In this document: piece after piece, positions 9,310-17,932 of the stretch
Layout of the letters: each line of letters begins with the position of its first letter
Position numbering within the stretch: position 1 is the first letter of the stretch
Source: SAR202 cluster bacterium Casp-Chloro-G4
GTDB lineage: Bacteria; Chloroflexota; Dehalococcoidia; Lucifugimonadales; JADFKI01
DNA length: 64,000 bases
Reading direction: 5' to 3'
Assembly: GCA_002816705.1 (NCBI GenBank)
Contig: MUCK01000024.1
Span: forward strand, 1 to 64,000
Notes under the pieces: model-generated
Told to the model about the DNA's origin: nothing
Database searches by the model: none
What the model saw: only the letters and a program-made list of their open reading frames with translations
Program-made: the position numbers and the translations under genes

Positions 9310-9999
9310 TCATGCGTCCAGCTTGTAACCGAAGCCTCGGACAGTGATAAGGTGCTGAGGCTTGGAGGTGCTCTCCTCAACCCGCACCCTCACACGATGA
9401 ACGCACTGCTCTATCTCGTGATTGCCCACGTCGCTATCGGGACGCTCCGCCCACACGTGTCCTGCGATTTCGTCCCTGCTTACGGCCTCACCACGCTTGG
9501 CGTTCAGAAGCTGTAGCAGGTCGAACTCCTTCCGAGGCAGAGGCGGGTCCAGTCGTTTGCCCTTGACGTAAACCTGCCGGGCCTTGGAGTCTACAACCAG
9601 CGCGTCTATAGGAGCCTCAACCTTGGAAATGAGGACAGTCTTTGCGCCGCTGTACTGAAACATAAACGTAACGTCGCTGCCGCCCATGCGTACCAGGTCG
9701 CCGTGCGTAAGGGGAAACTCATCATCGAAGATGCGCCTGCGGTTGATGAAGGTGCCGTTGGTGCTGCCAAGGTCACGGATGTAGTACCCGTTAACCGTGG
9801 CAACGATTGCGGAGTGCTTTCGAGAAACGGGAGGCTCGTCTACCACGACATCGTTGTCCGGCTGACGACCGAGGGTCGTCACCTCCGCGAAGATGGCGAT
9901 GACCTCCCCGTGACGCGAACCGCCTTGCACGAGCAACGAGGCCTCGCTGCTTACGTCGATCTCTCGCTCGGGGGCGCTTCGTGCTTCTGCCTGTCCCAC
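9310..9999 (-). CDS. FHA domain-winged-helix transcriptional regulator
   Basis: This 229-residue protein has an N-terminal FHA domain (phosphothreonine binding): LGRQPDNDVVVDEPPVSRKHS and DLGSTNGTFINRRRI, about residues 40-110. An OmpR/PhoB-type winged-helix DNA-binding domain follows (about 145-229; PRKEFDLLQLL, then HRVRVRVEE and TVRGFGYKLDA). It has no receiver domain. Known FHA-winged-helix regulators such as mycobacterial EmbR are controlled by Ser/Thr kinases, though EmbR has the domains in the opposite order. The kinase gene directly downstream on the same strand suggests a two-gene phosphosignalling unit. A palindrome sits next to its own -10 box and may be an autoregulatory operator. 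Confidence 0.92.
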   Translation of the reverse strand: MGQAEARSAPEREIDVSSEASLLVQGGSRHGEVIAIFAEVTTLGRQPDNDVVVDEPPVSRKHSAIVATVNGYYIRDLGSTNGTFINRRRIFDDEFPLTHGDLVRMGGSDVTFMFQYSGAKTVLISKVEAPIDALVVDSKARQVYVKGKRLDPPLPRKEFDLLQLLNAKRGEAVSRDEIAGHVWAERPDSDVGNHEIEQCVHRVRVRVEESTSKPQHLITVRGFGYKLDA

Positions 10000-10036
10000 C
10001 GCCTCGCTCCTAAAACCGCTAGTTTGGAGTTGGGCA

Positions 10037-10061
10037 ATTATACCAAATTATGATTATTTGG
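10037..10061 (-). promoter_or_regulatory. -10 box and palindromic operator candidate of the FHA-winged-helix gene
   Basis: Minus strand: -10 TATAAT (10037-10042) directly preceded by a 19-bp near-palindrome (10043-10061) with arms CCAAAT/ATTTGG and only one mismatched inner pair. No good -35 is visible, which fits a promoter needing an activator. A bound regulator would cover the -35/-10 spacer. Confidence 0.5.
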
Positions 10062-10132
10062 CTAGGAGGCCGGATGAGCAGTAAGTGGCATGAATGGTCC
10101 GAACGCTGATTTCAAGTGTGTAGACGACTGCG

Positions 10133-11458
10133 CTAGTCGTCCCCGGAAGCAGGTTGGGGCTGAGGTTCGGGTTGGGTAGCGGCACGCTCGAAAGCCTGCA
10201 GGGTTGTCCCGATGTTTCTGGCCTTTCCGTTTAACATGGCCGGTCCTACCGCGAATGCAATGACGGCCAATCCACCGAATGCCACGGCGAAGGGTGCCCC
10301 CAAATGCTCGGCAATGATCCCCGCCTGGAACCCCCCCAGAGGCATTATGCTCCACGTCATCCCGTAGAAGCCCATGACCCTGCCGCGCATACGGTCTGGG
10401 ACCATGATCTGCAGGGAGCTCATTACGGAAACCATGTAAACAGAGTTAAAAACTCCCACAAAAAATATGATTACCAACGCCAATATAAACGAGCCGTGAA
10501 ACTCCGCGCTAAGCGCGAATATCGTCAGAGCTGTTCCAAAGGCTATCGCGCCTCCAATTAACATGAGGCCCTTCTGGCGAATGTTTCCCAGCGATCCCAA
10601 GAAGAGAGTCGTCACCAGAGCTCCAACGCCACTGACGCCCATAAGAATGCCCTGGCCCTCTGCACCTACTCGTAGGATATCCACAGCGAATATCGGCATC
10701 ATGAAGATGTAAGCCAGACCAAAGAAGCTGTTGAAGAAGGTCATACCTATGAGGAACGAGAAGATGGAATTCTTCGCGATGAAGTTGACGCCCTCGAGCA
10801 TGTCCTTGCCAGCGTGGCCGCTGCCGCCCCTCTCAATGTGAGGTATCTGCAGGGCTGAAATCACCAGAGCCATGATTACAAATCCAGCGCCTGCGATGAA
10901 AAACGAGATGGATGTCCCAAGGAAGGCGATAACAGCGCCAGCAGCGGCGGGCGCAACTATGCGCGTTCCCTGCCAAATTGCGGAGTTCATCGCCACCGCG
11001 CTCATCATGACTTTTCTATCTATCAGATGCGGGTAAAGGGCCTGCCTTGCGGGTTGATCAAATGCGTTAACGGCACCAGCAAAGAACGCGATGATGAGCA
11101 GATTGTAGATGTGGACTACGTCCAGCATCGTCATGACGGCAAGCAAGAATATGAGCGAAGCGGTAATTAGTTGCGTAACCCGGATGAGCTTGCGCTTGTC
11201 GAAAAGATCTGCGAAGACACCGCCGAAGAGGTTAAGCGCGATGGCCGGGATGGCGTTGGCAAGCCCAACAAATCCTAAGAATAGGGGAGAGCCGGTGATC
11301 TCGTAGGCCAGCCAGAGCTGACCGAATTGGAACATCTGGAAGCCGCTAACCGACGCCAGGGTGCCTAACCAGTACGCTCGGTACGCGGGGTAACGCAACG
11401 CTGGTGGCACGCTAAAAAGTGACTGCTTCGCAGGCGTATCTGCGGCTGCTTGGCTCAA
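10133..11458 (-). CDS. MFS transporter (12-helix type)
   Basis: A 441-residue integral membrane protein with about twelve hydrophobic segments in two halves. It carries the MFS loop 2-3 signature in degenerate form (GGVFADLFDKRKLIRVTQ). The pattern resembles the MFS_3/enterobactin-exporter-like (EntS) group of drug or siderophore exporters; the substrate is unknown. The C-terminal tail is polar and ends in a proline/glutamine-rich stretch. The short gene at 11482-11703 lies 23 bp upstream on the same strand, so they may be co-transcribed. A short hairpin (GACGACT/AGTCGTC) overlaps its stop codon but has no T-run. Confidence 0.9.
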   Translation of the reverse strand: MSQAAADTPAKQSLFSVPPALRYPAYRAYWLGTLASVSGFQMFQFGQLWLAYEITGSPLFLGFVGLANAIPAIALNLFGGVFADLFDKRKLIRVTQLITASLIFLLAVMTMLDVVHIYNLLIIAFFAGAVNAFDQPARQALYPHLIDRKVMMSAVAMNSAIWQGTRIVAPAAAGAVIAFLGTSISFFIAGAGFVIMALVISALQIPHIERGGSGHAGKDMLEGVNFIAKNSIFSFLIGMTFFNSFFGLAYIFMMPIFAVDILRVGAEGQGILMGVSGVGALVTTLFLGSLGNIRQKGLMLIGGAIAFGTALTIFALSAEFHGSFILALVIIFFVGVFNSVYMVSVMSSLQIMVPDRMRGRVMGFYGMTWSIMPLGGFQAGIIAEHLGAPFAVAFGGLAVIAFAVGPAMLNGKARNIGTTLQAFERAATQPEPQPQPASGDD

Positions 11459-11481
11459 ACTATAGTCCCGAAGCGCACGGC

Positions 11482-11703
11482 TCAGTCTTTAACGGGTATT
11501 CTGCCCCAGGTAACGGAATCAGCAGAAACGGACAGTTTTTTTTCTCGGATAACGTCCCGAATCGCCAGTAAGGTAGCGTTGACTTCATTGGTGACGTAAA
11601 CCCAGTCCGGCTCTTCTGGAAACCAGTAGGGCGAAGTGATTCGGACTACCTTGCCATCCCCGGCGTTCAGGTAAATACCAAATTTAGAAACGTGAGATAA
11701 CAT
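11482..11703 (-). CDS. Unknown small protein, 73 residues
   Basis: I do not recognise this protein. It is soluble, with a beta-rich N-terminal half (KFGIYLNAGDGKVVRITS, then YWFPEEPDWVYVTNEVN) and a helical segment LLAIRDVIREKK before a short C-terminal strand. The ATG has a GAGGTCACCC upstream that can serve as ribosome-binding site. It sits between glmS and the MFS gene with normal coding character, so I take it as a real gene. Confidence 0.6.
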   Translation of the reverse strand: MLSHVSKFGIYLNAGDGKVVRITSPYWFPEEPDWVYVTNEVNATLLAIRDVIREKKLSVSADSVTWGRIPVKD

Positions 11704-11784
11704 GGGTGACCTCTGCTTAATGCCCTTACGTTAGCACAGGCCAAACCCGGCTACAACCGGGCCCCATGTACCTAATGCATTTTC

Positions 11785-13635
11785 TTACTCAACCGTTACG
11801 GACTTGGCAAGGTTACGTGGCTGGTCAACGTCGCACCCACGCCGCACAGCGATGTGGTAGGACAGCAATTGCATGGGAATAGACATAAGGATAGGCGTAA
11901 CGTTGGATGAGGATTTCGGGATGTAAATGGCATGGTCGGCCTTGTCCAAGACACCCTCGTCTCCCTCGGTGGCCACAGCTATCACCGTGCCGCCTCGGGC
12001 CTTTACCTCGTTGATATTACTAAGCATCTTCTCGTAAAGATCGTCCTTGGGGATAAGCGCCACTACCGGCATCTCCTCGTCGATGAGAGATATCGGGCCA
12101 TGCTTCATTTCGCCCGCCGGATAACCCTCCGCGTGGATGTAGCTTATCTCCTTGAGCTTCAATGCGCCTTCCATTGCCAGGGGATAATTGATACCCCGCC
12201 CCAGGAATAGGAAGTCCCGACGGCTGGAATATTCTCGGGCCAGCGACTCGTATACGGCCTCGTTTTCCTTGGTAAGCAAAGTGCCCATCATCTGAGGAAG
12301 ATGGGCCAGTTCCTTTATCATCTCTTCGCGGCGCTCCTTGGAGAGGTGTCCCCTCCTAGAGCCTATGTACATGGCAAGGAGGTAAAGGGCGACAAGAGAG
12401 CAAACAAATGTCTTGCTAGAGGCCACTCCCACTTCCAGGCCAGCCCTGATGAGTATGGTACCGTCGGCGACACGAGTAGTCTGGGTGCCTTCGTAGTTGC
12501 ACAGCGTAATTTGGCGAGCTCCCTTGGACTTGGCTTCATCCATGGCGGACAATGTGTCCGCCGTTTCGCCTGACTGGGAAATGGAAACCACCAGAGTGTC
12601 CTTATCGATCACAGGATCCCTGTACCGAAACTCCGATGAGTTATCCGCCTCGGTGGCTATGCCCGCCAGTGACTCCATCCAAAGCCTGCCGACCATGGCC
12701 GCATGCTGGCTAGTCCCCATGCCCACGATGACAACGCGCCTTATCTGCTTGAGCTCTTCGTCGGAAAACGGGAAGTGCTCCAGGTCCACAGTATAGTCGT
12801 CGAACGAGACTCGACCGCGAAGGGCATCTATTATGGCCTCCGGCTGCTCATGAATCTCTTTCAGCATGAAGTGCTTGTACTCGCCTTTAGCTGCGGTGAG
12901 CGCGTCATAAGGCATGTGCAAAGTCGACTTCTTTAGCTCATTGCCCTCCAGGTCGGTATAACTGACGTGGTTCTTGGTCACTACGACCATCTCGCCGCCG
13001 GCCAGGTATACAACATCTCGAGTGTGTGGCAAAAGAGCAGGAAGATCACTGGCCAAGAGCATTTCGTCTTTGCCGTAGCCAACAACAATTCCACCCGCGT
13101 TGCCCAACTTGAAGGATATTATCTTGTCGGGTTCTCGCTTGGATATAACGACAATTGCATTGGCTCCGCGAATACGGTTGGCGGTTGCCAGCACAGCGTC
13201 CTCAAGAGAATAATCATCTTGCAGGTAGGACTCGATGAGATGAGGCACACACTCCGCGTCAGTCTGGGATGAGAAGACGTGGCCCTTTTCGGTCAGCTCC
13301 TGCTTTAGCTCCTGGTAGTTCTCGACGATGCCGTTGTGGACGACAATCACATCTTTGGAACAGTCGGAGTGAGGGTGTGCATTATCTTCAGTCGGTCCAC
13401 CGTGGGTAGCCCACCGGGTGTGACCGATTCCGGTACTACCATCTGGCAGGCCATTGCTGAGCACCTGCTTGAGATTGGAGAGCTTACCGGCCGCCTTGAA
13501 GAGCTGTGGCTTGCCAGCTTTGTCCATTACAGCGATTCCGGCGCTGTCGTAGCCTCGATATTCCAGACTGGTGAGACCTTCGAGGATTATGGAAGCCGCT
13601 TGCCGGCCCCCGGTGTAGCCTATTATCCCGCACAT
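11785..13635 (-). CDS. glmS: Glutamine-fructose-6-phosphate aminotransferase (isomerizing)
   Basis: GlmS makes glucosamine-6-phosphate from fructose-6-phosphate and glutamine, the entry to peptidoglycan and amino-sugar synthesis. The N-terminal glutaminase begins with the nucleophile Cys (MCGIIGYTGG) and has the GHTRWATHG motif. Two SIS isomerase domains follow (VISQSGETADT near residue 355, and EGYPAGEMKHGP with the active-site Lys-His), ending in NLAKSVTVE. At 616 residues it is full length. It lies downstream of cmk and plsC on the same strand. I see no room for, or sign of, a glmS ribozyme in its 93-bp upstream gap. Confidence 0.98.
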   Translation of the reverse strand: MCGIIGYTGGRQAASIILEGLTSLEYRGYDSAGIAVMDKAGKPQLFKAAGKLSNLKQVLSNGLPDGSTGIGHTRWATHGGPTEDNAHPHSDCSKDVIVVHNGIVENYQELKQELTEKGHVFSSQTDAECVPHLIESYLQDDYSLEDAVLATANRIRGANAIVVISKREPDKIISFKLGNAGGIVVGYGKDEMLLASDLPALLPHTRDVVYLAGGEMVVVTKNHVSYTDLEGNELKKSTLHMPYDALTAAKGEYKHFMLKEIHEQPEAIIDALRGRVSFDDYTVDLEHFPFSDEELKQIRRVVIVGMGTSQHAAMVGRLWMESLAGIATEADNSSEFRYRDPVIDKDTLVVSISQSGETADTLSAMDEAKSKGARQITLCNYEGTQTTRVADGTILIRAGLEVGVASSKTFVCSLVALYLLAMYIGSRRGHLSKERREEMIKELAHLPQMMGTLLTKENEAVYESLAREYSSRRDFLFLGRGINYPLAMEGALKLKEISYIHAEGYPAGEMKHGPISLIDEEMPVVALIPKDDLYEKMLSNINEVKARGGTVIAVATEGDEGVLDKADHAIYIPKSSSNVTPILMSIPMQLLSYHIAVRRGCDVDQPRNLAKSVTVE

Positions 13636-13728
13636 TTGATGCCCCTTGCCCGCCGAGGGCGGGTACGTAATGCCGATGTGACGTTAGAACTTGTCTCTGC
13701 TGCATTATCCGTAACAATGGCCTTATTT

Positions 13729-14403
13729 TCAACGCCTTTTGGGGGCCACCGTAGAAGCATCTTTCCCTTTACCGTAGACCCCACGGTAATCTTCCGGAAG
13801 CAGCTGGGCAACCCGGTCCATAATCATATCCGCAAAGGAGTCGATAATCTCCTTATTGGGCTTTCCCTGCACGTCGGGAAGTGAAAAGACCGTGCCAATG
13901 TTTATCTTCAGTTTGCCGGTCGGAAAGAATACCCGAGTCCATGAGCCCATCGTCTCCGTGCCCGTTATGCCAATGGGTAGGATCGGGGCCTGAGCATGCA
14001 AGGCAATCTGCGCGAAGCCTGACTTGGCCTTGATCATGCCGCCAGGACTGCGAGTCCCTTCTGGAAAGAGGACTACGGGCTTGCCTTCCCTCAACTGGCT
14101 TAAGACCCACCTGTAGGCCGCTATGTCCACGTCCTTTTCGCGGTCCAGAGGAAAAGCGCCGTACATTGATAGGAGCCAACGGGTAATAAAATTCGAAAAG
14201 ACTGTGGACTTGGCCAAGAACTGGATTCGCCGGGTAAGACTTGCCACCAGCATTGGAGGGTCCATGTTGCTCTGGTGGTTGGCTATGATTATCAGTGGGC
14301 CCATGGGGGGGATGTTCTCACGCCCCACGACCTCCCATTTTGCAAATAATTTCAGTGTGGCTCGCTGCAATAATCTGCAGGCGTAGAAAGGCAAGTCATT
14401 CAT
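13729..14403 (-). CDS. plsC: 1-acyl-sn-glycerol-3-phosphate acyltransferase
   Basis: PlsC acylates lysophosphatidic acid to phosphatidic acid at the membrane. The 224-residue product has the acyltransferase block I NHQSNMDP (H-x4-D), block II region GAFPLDRE, block III FPEGTRSPGG and the later PILPIGITGT. The start overlaps the end of cmk by 4 bp, the common cmk-plsC arrangement. The C-terminal tail is short and basic. Confidence 0.95.
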   Translation of the reverse strand: MNDLPFYACRLLQRATLKLFAKWEVVGRENIPPMGPLIIIANHQSNMDPPMLVASLTRRIQFLAKSTVFSNFITRWLLSMYGAFPLDREKDVDIAAYRWVLSQLREGKPVVLFPEGTRSPGGMIKAKSGFAQIALHAQAPILPIGITGTETMGSWTRVFFPTGKLKINIGTVFSLPDVQGKPNKEIIDSFADMIMDRVAQLLPEDYRGVYGKGKDASTVAPKRR

Positions 14404-15071
14404 CGCGAAGACTCAATCAGACTCATGAGCTTTTCGATTACCTCTTCCAGTCCAAGGTTGTCCGTGTCGATGGTCACGGCATCTTCCGCAGCACGAAGTG
14501 GGGAGTTGGCTCGTTCCGTGTCTAGCTTGTCCCGACGGGCAAGGTCCGCTTTCACCTGTTCCAAGTCGGCGCTCAGACCTTTGGCGATTATTTCCTTATG
14601 CCTGCGCTCAGCCCTCACATCAACCGATGCCCGCAAGAACGCCTTGAATCCGGCATCTTTAAGAACCACGGTGCCGATGTCCCGCCCAACCATAACTATG
14701 GGACCCCCATGCGCGATTTCTCTCTGGCGCTCCACCAAAGCCGCTCTGACTCTCGCCAGGGCGGCCACGTGAGACACGTTCCGTTCCACAGCAGCGTCAC
14801 GAAGACGTTCTGTCACGTCTACCCCGTCTACAAACAACCTGTCTTCAGATTCTCGAGGAACGAGCGCCATATGGACCGATTCAGCCAGAGCGGAAAGCTT
14901 CTGCTCATCTCCGATATCCAGACCTCTGTACAGCGCAACCAACGTAATAGCCCTATACATTACGCCGGTATCCAGAAAGCGCATATCAAGCCTTTGGGCT
15001 AACTCTCTGCCAACGGCGGTCTTACCGCATGCCACAGGCCCGTCGATGGCTATAGCGTTAGGAATGGTCAA
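14400..15071 (-). CDS. cmk: Cytidylate kinase
   Basis: Cmk phosphorylates CMP and dCMP using ATP. The P-loop is IDGPVACGKTAVGRELA at the N-terminus, followed by the NMP-binding region (LDTGVMYRAITL), MVGRDIGTVVLKDA and the lid-region Arg residues ASVDVRAERR. At 223 residues it has family length. In the P-loop, Cys-Gly replaces the usual Ser-Gly-Lys context (GPVACGKT versus GPAGSGKS), a mild variant that keeps the essential GKT. It is the first gene of the cmk-plsC-glmS group. Confidence 0.96.
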   Translation of the reverse strand: MTIPNAIAIDGPVACGKTAVGRELAQRLDMRFLDTGVMYRAITLVALYRGLDIGDEQKLSALAESVHMALVPRESEDRLFVDGVDVTERLRDAAVERNVSHVAALARVRAALVERQREIAHGGPIVMVGRDIGTVVLKDAGFKAFLRASVDVRAERRHKEIIAKGLSADLEQVKADLARRDKLDTERANSPLRAAEDAVTIDTDNLGLEEVIEKLMSLIESSR

Positions 15072-15221
15072 ATGACTAGGTTGCGCGTCCTATCCGGCGG
15101 GAACGCGAATAATTATGGTCGCACGCCCACTCAAGCTAGACCTGATTATAGGCTGGAAAGCATCACCTAACAAGGAATCTCCACATCAGTTATGCGAAGT
15201 TAATTTAGGGGCGCCTTCTTC

Positions 15222-16565
15222 TCAATCATTATGCGAACGAAGTTGCTGCTTGTAATCTTCTTCGTGGGAGACGATGAGGCCCCGTCTCAACTGCTCTTCC
15301 AGCGGGACGACTCGTGGGGGGCGGACGGTAGTTGGCCCAGTGCCGATGGAGCCTGACTCTTCCAGCAGTCCTATCGCATCATCGGACATGCCAAGGTGTT
15401 CGGCTAGTACATATCTGTTGTGCTTCCCCATAGTCGGGGCTGCAGTACGAGCGCCTCCCGGCGTGCGGGAGAATTTCCAAGGCCGGCTGCTGTAAGGCAG
15501 GGGAGGCATCCCTGTGGTGTCGTCATGCTCGACGGTCTCGTAGAAGCCTCTCGCCTTGAGTTGAGGGTCGAACAGAAGCTGCTTGCCGTTTAGAACCGCG
15601 CCGGCGGGGACGCCCACTTCCTGTAACTGGCCCATCAACTGATGCGCGTCCCTATGGCTGGTCGCGGAAGACAGCGCTGCATCCAGCAGTGTCCTGTGCT
15701 TCACCCTGGCCGCTGCATCCTTAAAAGCTCCTTCGGAAAGCCATTCGTCTTTACCCATCACATGGCAAAGCGACCGCCACTGCTCATCCGTTTCCACCGA
15801 AATGGCTATCCATGAATCCACGCCTTCGCAGGGGTAGCAGCCGTGCGGCGAAATGGACGGATGCTCGTTTCCTATGCGCTGCTGAGTCCGTCCGTTCACC
15901 GTGAAGTCCAGCATTGCCTCAGGAATCGTCGAGGTCAGCGTCTCCGATTGCGATACGTCTATGAACTGTCCTTCGCCGGTGTTTGCCCTGTGCACCAAGG
16001 CTGCCATTATCGCAAAAGCCGTGTGCTCGGCGGCGGAGTAATCGGCATAGGGAATCTCAGGAAGCTTAGGCGGACCGTCTCTGTAGCCTGTTAGCGACGC
16101 CAGACCGGATGCTGCCTCCGTGGTAAAGCCAATGGCTCCGAAGTCCGACCATGGTCCTACGTGGCCATAACCTGTAGAGGAAACCATAACGATATCGGGC
16201 CTGATCTTGCGCAGGTCTTCGTATTCCAGACCGAAGTTGCGCATAACCCTGGGCGTATAGTTCTCCGCAAACACATCGCTGACGCTGATGAGGTCCTTCA
16301 GTACGCCGAGGCAGGTCTCATCCGTCAGGTCCAACGTCAGGCTCATCTTATTGCGATTCTGCTCATAGAAGTTGGCGGCTCTATCCCAAAAGTTGCCTTC
16401 GACGCTGTTGCCGTAAAAGGACTGCATCCTGTAGTTATCCAGTCGAGCGCAGGTCTCGATGCGGATGATCTGCGCGCCCATGTCGGCCAGCAGCTTGGTG
16501 GCGTGGGGAATAGCTATGAGCTGCCCCATCTCAACAATGCGTATTCCGCTTAGCGGCAGACTCAT
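15222..16565 (-). CDS. CaiB/BaiF class III CoA-transferase (copy 1)
   Basis: Class III CoA-transferases move CoA between carboxylic acids through an enzyme-linked aspartyl anhydride. The product (447 residues from the ATG at 16565) has the family start LSGIRIVEMGQLIAIPHATKLLADMGAQ and keeps the catalytic Asp at about residue 175 (PYADYSAAEH). I chose the ATG at 16565 because it begins 2 bp after the stop of the upstream CoA-transferase, suggesting translational coupling; the longer reading from 16685 would overlap that gene by over 100 bp. The C-terminal tail of about 50 residues is longer than usual. The substrate is unknown. Confidence 0.92.
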   Translation of the reverse strand: MSLPLSGIRIVEMGQLIAIPHATKLLADMGAQIIRIETCARLDNYRMQSFYGNSVEGNFWDRAANFYEQNRNKMSLTLDLTDETCLGVLKDLISVSDVFAENYTPRVMRNFGLEYEDLRKIRPDIVMVSSTGYGHVGPWSDFGAIGFTTEAASGLASLTGYRDGPPKLPEIPYADYSAAEHTAFAIMAALVHRANTGEGQFIDVSQSETLTSTIPEAMLDFTVNGRTQQRIGNEHPSISPHGCYPCEGVDSWIAISVETDEQWRSLCHVMGKDEWLSEGAFKDAAARVKHRTLLDAALSSATSHRDAHQLMGQLQEVGVPAGAVLNGKQLLFDPQLKARGFYETVEHDDTTGMPPLPYSSRPWKFSRTPGGARTAAPTMGKHNRYVLAEHLGMSDDAIGLLEESGSIGTGPTTVRPPRVVPLEEQLRRGLIVSHEEDYKQQLRSHND

Positions 16566-16567
16566 GG

Positions 16568-17794
16568 CTACACTACCCCCGATGCGCGAAGTACCATCAG
16601 TTCGTCCTTTGACAGGCCTAGCTTTTCTCTGTAAATCCGTTGGTTGTCCTGGCCCAACATCGGCGCTGGACACGATGCCTCCCAAGGGGTACCGCTCATC
16701 CTGAACGGCGCACCGGGGTAGGTGGCCGGGCCTATCACAGGATGGTCGATCTCGGTGAAGTAGCCCCGATGCCTGTACTGCTCGCTGTCAACAACCTCTG
16801 CCGGACTCTGCACTACGCCATAAATACTGCCTCGGCGTTTATGGGCCTCCTGGAAAAGATCGTATTTGTTCCATCTGCCAAATCCTCTTTCCAGCGCCTC
16901 GTGTAGCTCCTTGGCATGCTCCAACCTACGTTCGGGGGTGGAGAAGTCTTCTCGCTTTAAATCAGGTTCGCCCAGGAAATCGCTGGTGTCATCCCAGTCG
17001 ACCGCGCCTCCGAAGTGTATCGGCACGATGTATCCGTCTTTGGCGGGCATAGGACTCCTGGGCATATCCCCTGAATAGGTATTCTGGCGCTGGCGGATTG
17101 CCCCGATGTAGCTGAAAAGTGACGCCGTGTCTCGAAGCGCAGACGCTACCGCCTCGTGAATCGAAACGTCGACATGCTGCCCATCGCCCGTGGTCAGGCG
17201 ATGGAAGTAAGCAATCAATGCAGCCGTGGCCGCGTTGGTGCCGGCCTTGAACTGGGTCTGCCTCAGCGCGTGCTTCAATGGCTCCCTGTCATGAGAGCCC
17301 AGGATGTACATCAATCCGCCCAAGGCATATTCCACGATGTCGGTGGCCTTGTAGTCACGATAGGGTCCCGTCTGGCCGAAGTTGGAAATGGAAACGTATA
17401 TGAGTTCTGGGTTGATTCTCTGAAGCGATTCGTAGTCTAGGCCAAAACCAGGCATAACTCTGGGGGAAAAGTTCTCCACTACCATATCGGCGTCGGCCAC
17501 CAGTCGTTCCAGCAAGCCCCTGCCTGTGGGGGATTTCAGGTCTAGTGTAATGCCGCGTTTGCTGGTATTGAGGTAGGCGAAGAGAAGGCTTGTATCGGGG
17601 TGAGGCTCGTCGTTAGGGAAGGGGGCCATGCCTCTAGCCGGGTCGCCCACGCCGGGCCGCTCAACCTTTGTGACCTCGGCTCCAAAGTCCGCCAGTAGCT
17701 TCGTGCAGTAAGGCCCCGCGACGTGGTGCGTCAGGTCCAGCACCTTTACGCCTGCCAGCGCCCTTCTGTCGTTATTCTTTGAATTCGAAGTCAT
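16568..17794 (-). CDS. CaiB/BaiF class III CoA-transferase (copy 2), catalytic Asp apparently replaced
   Basis: The 408-residue protein has the fold signatures LAGVKVLDLTHHVAGPYCTKLLADFGAE, MVVENFSPRVM and YVSISNFGQTGPY. By alignment from memory to E. coli YfdW (catalytic Asp169 in LGDSNTG), the matching segment here is RQTQFKAGTNA, placing Gln181 where the Asp should be. It is coupled to copy 1, which keeps the Asp. Heteromeric class III CoA-transferases are known (benzylsuccinate CoA-transferase BbsEF, for example), so the two may form one enzyme. Confidence 0.9.
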   Translation of the reverse strand: MTSNSKNNDRRALAGVKVLDLTHHVAGPYCTKLLADFGAEVTKVERPGVGDPARGMAPFPNDEPHPDTSLLFAYLNTSKRGITLDLKSPTGRGLLERLVADADMVVENFSPRVMPGFGLDYESLQRINPELIYVSISNFGQTGPYRDYKATDIVEYALGGLMYILGSHDREPLKHALRQTQFKAGTNAATAALIAYFHRLTTGDGQHVDVSIHEAVASALRDTASLFSYIGAIRQRQNTYSGDMPRSPMPAKDGYIVPIHFGGAVDWDDTSDFLGEPDLKREDFSTPERRLEHAKELHEALERGFGRWNKYDLFQEAHKRRGSIYGVVQSPAEVVDSEQYRHRGYFTEIDHPVIGPATYPGAPFRMSGTPWEASCPAPMLGQDNQRIYREKLGLSKDELMVLRASGVV

Positions 17795-17932
17795 AAGCCC
17801 CGTTCGACCTATATACCAATTTATAAGAAATCTTCACGGGCTTAGCCACCCGCCAAAATACATGTGGGATAATATCACACCGTACCAGCCCATTATCGGC
17901 CCGGCTAAAACTACCAGAGGTATTTTTAAGAA

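Noticed and set aside
11703-13728. A possible glmS ribozyme or other riboswitch near glmS
   Set aside because: The gap upstream of glmS is 93 bp and follows plsC directly; I see no ribozyme core.
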